From CAWULT01 sp963923455 (lineage in GTDB: Bacteria; Acidobacteriota; Vicinamibacteria; Vicinamibacterales; UBA2999): DNA of 64,000 nucleotides. The number at the start of each line of letters is the position of its first letter. Position 1 is the stretch's first letter. The notes beneath the pieces are model-generated. The model made no database searches and was not told the origin of the DNA. It was given only the letters and a program-made list of their open reading frames with translations. The stretch is taken from the NCBI GenBank assembly GCA_963923455.1, contig CAWULT010000001.1, positions 62,001-126,000 of the forward strand. The letters are read 5' to 3'. Made by a program: the position numbers and the translations under genes. Below are positions 63,421 through 64,000 of the stretch, piece by piece.

Positions 63421-63819
63421 ATGAAGCGTTATCTGGTGTTTCTGCTCGTTGCGACGGCGGCTCTCGTCGGCGCCCGTGCCTACGCGCATCACTCCTTCGC
63501 CGCGACGTATCTGGAAGACCAGAACGTCACCATCGAAGGTGAACTGGTGCAGTTCCTGTTTCGGAACCCGCACTCCTTCGTGCACGTGATGGTGAAGGAG
63601 AAGGATGGTTCGATGGTCCGCTATGCCGTGGAGTGGGGCGGCGCCGGTCAGCTCGGCGGTCAGGGTGTCACCAGAGAGACCCTGAAGCCCGGCGACCACG
63701 TGGTCATCAGTGGCAGCCCCGGCCGTAACCCGGCTGACCACCGCGTCCGCATGGTGACCCTGCACCGTCCGAAGGATGGCTTCGGCTGGGGCAAGCGGCC
63801 CGGCGAGACCGTCGACTAA
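63421..63819 (+). CDS. Exported DUF6152-family protein
   Basis: 132 residues with a signal peptide ending in Ala-Tyr-Ala. Starts HHSFAATYLEDQNVTIEGELVQFLFRNPHSFVHV, the pattern of small secreted proteins often found near quinoprotein dehydrogenases. A GGGGGGAGGAAC ribosome site precedes ATG 63421. The function is unknown; His-His at the mature start could bind metal. Confidence 0.85.
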   Translation: MKRYLVFLLVATAALVGARAYAHHSFAATYLEDQNVTIEGELVQFLFRNPHSFVHVMVKEKDGSMVRYAVEWGGAGQLGGQGVTRETLKPGDHVVISGSPGRNPADHRVRMVTLHRPKDGFGWGKRPGETVD

Positions 63820-63845
63820 CAGTCCGACGGCAGGATTCGACGCTC

Positions 63846-63880
63846 GAGGGGCGGTTGCGCGGCATGCGCAACCGCCCCTC
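63846..63880 (+). terminator. Perfect 15-bp stem hairpin after the DUF6152 gene
   Basis: GAGGGGCGGTTGCGC at 63846-63860, a 5-nt loop GGCAT, and its exact complement at 63866-63880, followed by GTCGTTTCC. A strong factor-independent-type structure with a poor U tract; it could serve both strands. Confidence 0.75.
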
Positions 63881-64000
63881 GTCGTTTCCGGAGCCATCGG
63901 CGGCGCCGACGGCAGTCACCAGGACGTGGGCCTTTCGTCCCGTCAGTCGGGCGTCTGGGGCTGTCGCCGGGCTCCGAGCCCCAGGGGCATCGACGGCAGG
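63881..64000. other. No supported gene; possible 3' end of a minus-strand gene
   Basis: A minus-strand frame from 64000 to a TGA at 63943 is open and ends before the shared hairpin, so it may be the C-terminus of a gene lying mostly outside the window. About 19 codons are too few to decide. Confidence 0.25.

Noticed and set aside
63943..64000. C-terminal codons of a minus-strand gene
   Set aside because: Too short to support; recorded only as a possible gene end.

Overview
The window is about two-thirds G+C and reads as a chromosome segment of a Gram-negative bacterium. It carries lipid A genes (lpxD, lpxB), many signal peptides and beta-barrel proteins. The gene content (secreted quinoprotein dehydrogenase, DUF885, DUF6152, paired M16 peptidases, single-heme secreted cytochrome, many small exported unknowns) suggests Acidobacteriota, probably class Vicinamibacteria. 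That placement is an inference from gene content, not a database match.

Region 1 (1-5967) is the right end of a genomic island inserted at the 3' end of the tmRNA gene. It holds the C-terminal part of a GmrSD/DUF1524-type HNH protein, a type I restriction HsdR translationally coupled to it, a zinc-cluster orphan, an AT-rich control region with several inverted repeats, an AlpA-like excisionase and a tyrosine integrase that stops 1 bp from the tmRNA CCA end. The left end of the island lies outside the window.

Region 2 (5968-16559) has ssrA (tmRNA, minus strand), a Slt-type lytic transglycosylase, a methyltransferase, an outer-membrane barrel, a heterodimeric ABC exporter, a 3D-domain protein with thiL, and zapA with a zapB-like gene followed by a probable 6S RNA. 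Region 3 (16644-23290) is the translation cluster tRNA-Val - thrS - infC - rpmI - rplT - pheS - pheT in the E. coli order. infC appears to start at ATC and PheT lacks the EMAP-type tRNA-binding insertion.

Region 4 (23428-27314) has envC-like and S41-like genes whose products both lack catalytic residues, diverging by 21 bp from ruvX-mltG. Region 5 (27333-35498) is a seven-gene minus-strand run, hsp20-ymdB-xseA-xseB-ispA-tlyA-nadK, diverging from dnaK-hsp20; a strong promoter with an inverted repeat precedes dnaK. Region 6 (35570-41462) has two small unknowns, an exported operon (fluoroacetate-dehalogenase-like hydrolase, heavy-metal-binding-domain protein, cytochrome c) and gatCA.

Region 7 (41538-52458) carries a YdjM-like membrane protein, an S1/P1-like zinc enzyme, lpxD, a barrel protein, an active/inactive M16 peptidase pair, lpxB and a coupled secreted set including a matrixin. 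Region 8 (52550-64000) carries acnA, queG, yqgE, an M49-like peptidase, a HupE/NHL chimeric gene remnant, a quinoprotein dehydrogenase, a DUF885 protein and a DUF6152 protein closed by a 15-bp hairpin.

Two window-wide patterns stand out. Many operons are coupled by 1-4 bp start/stop overlaps. At least nine genes have a TANNNT-like -10 box only 6-8 nt before the start codon, which implies leaderless transcription.
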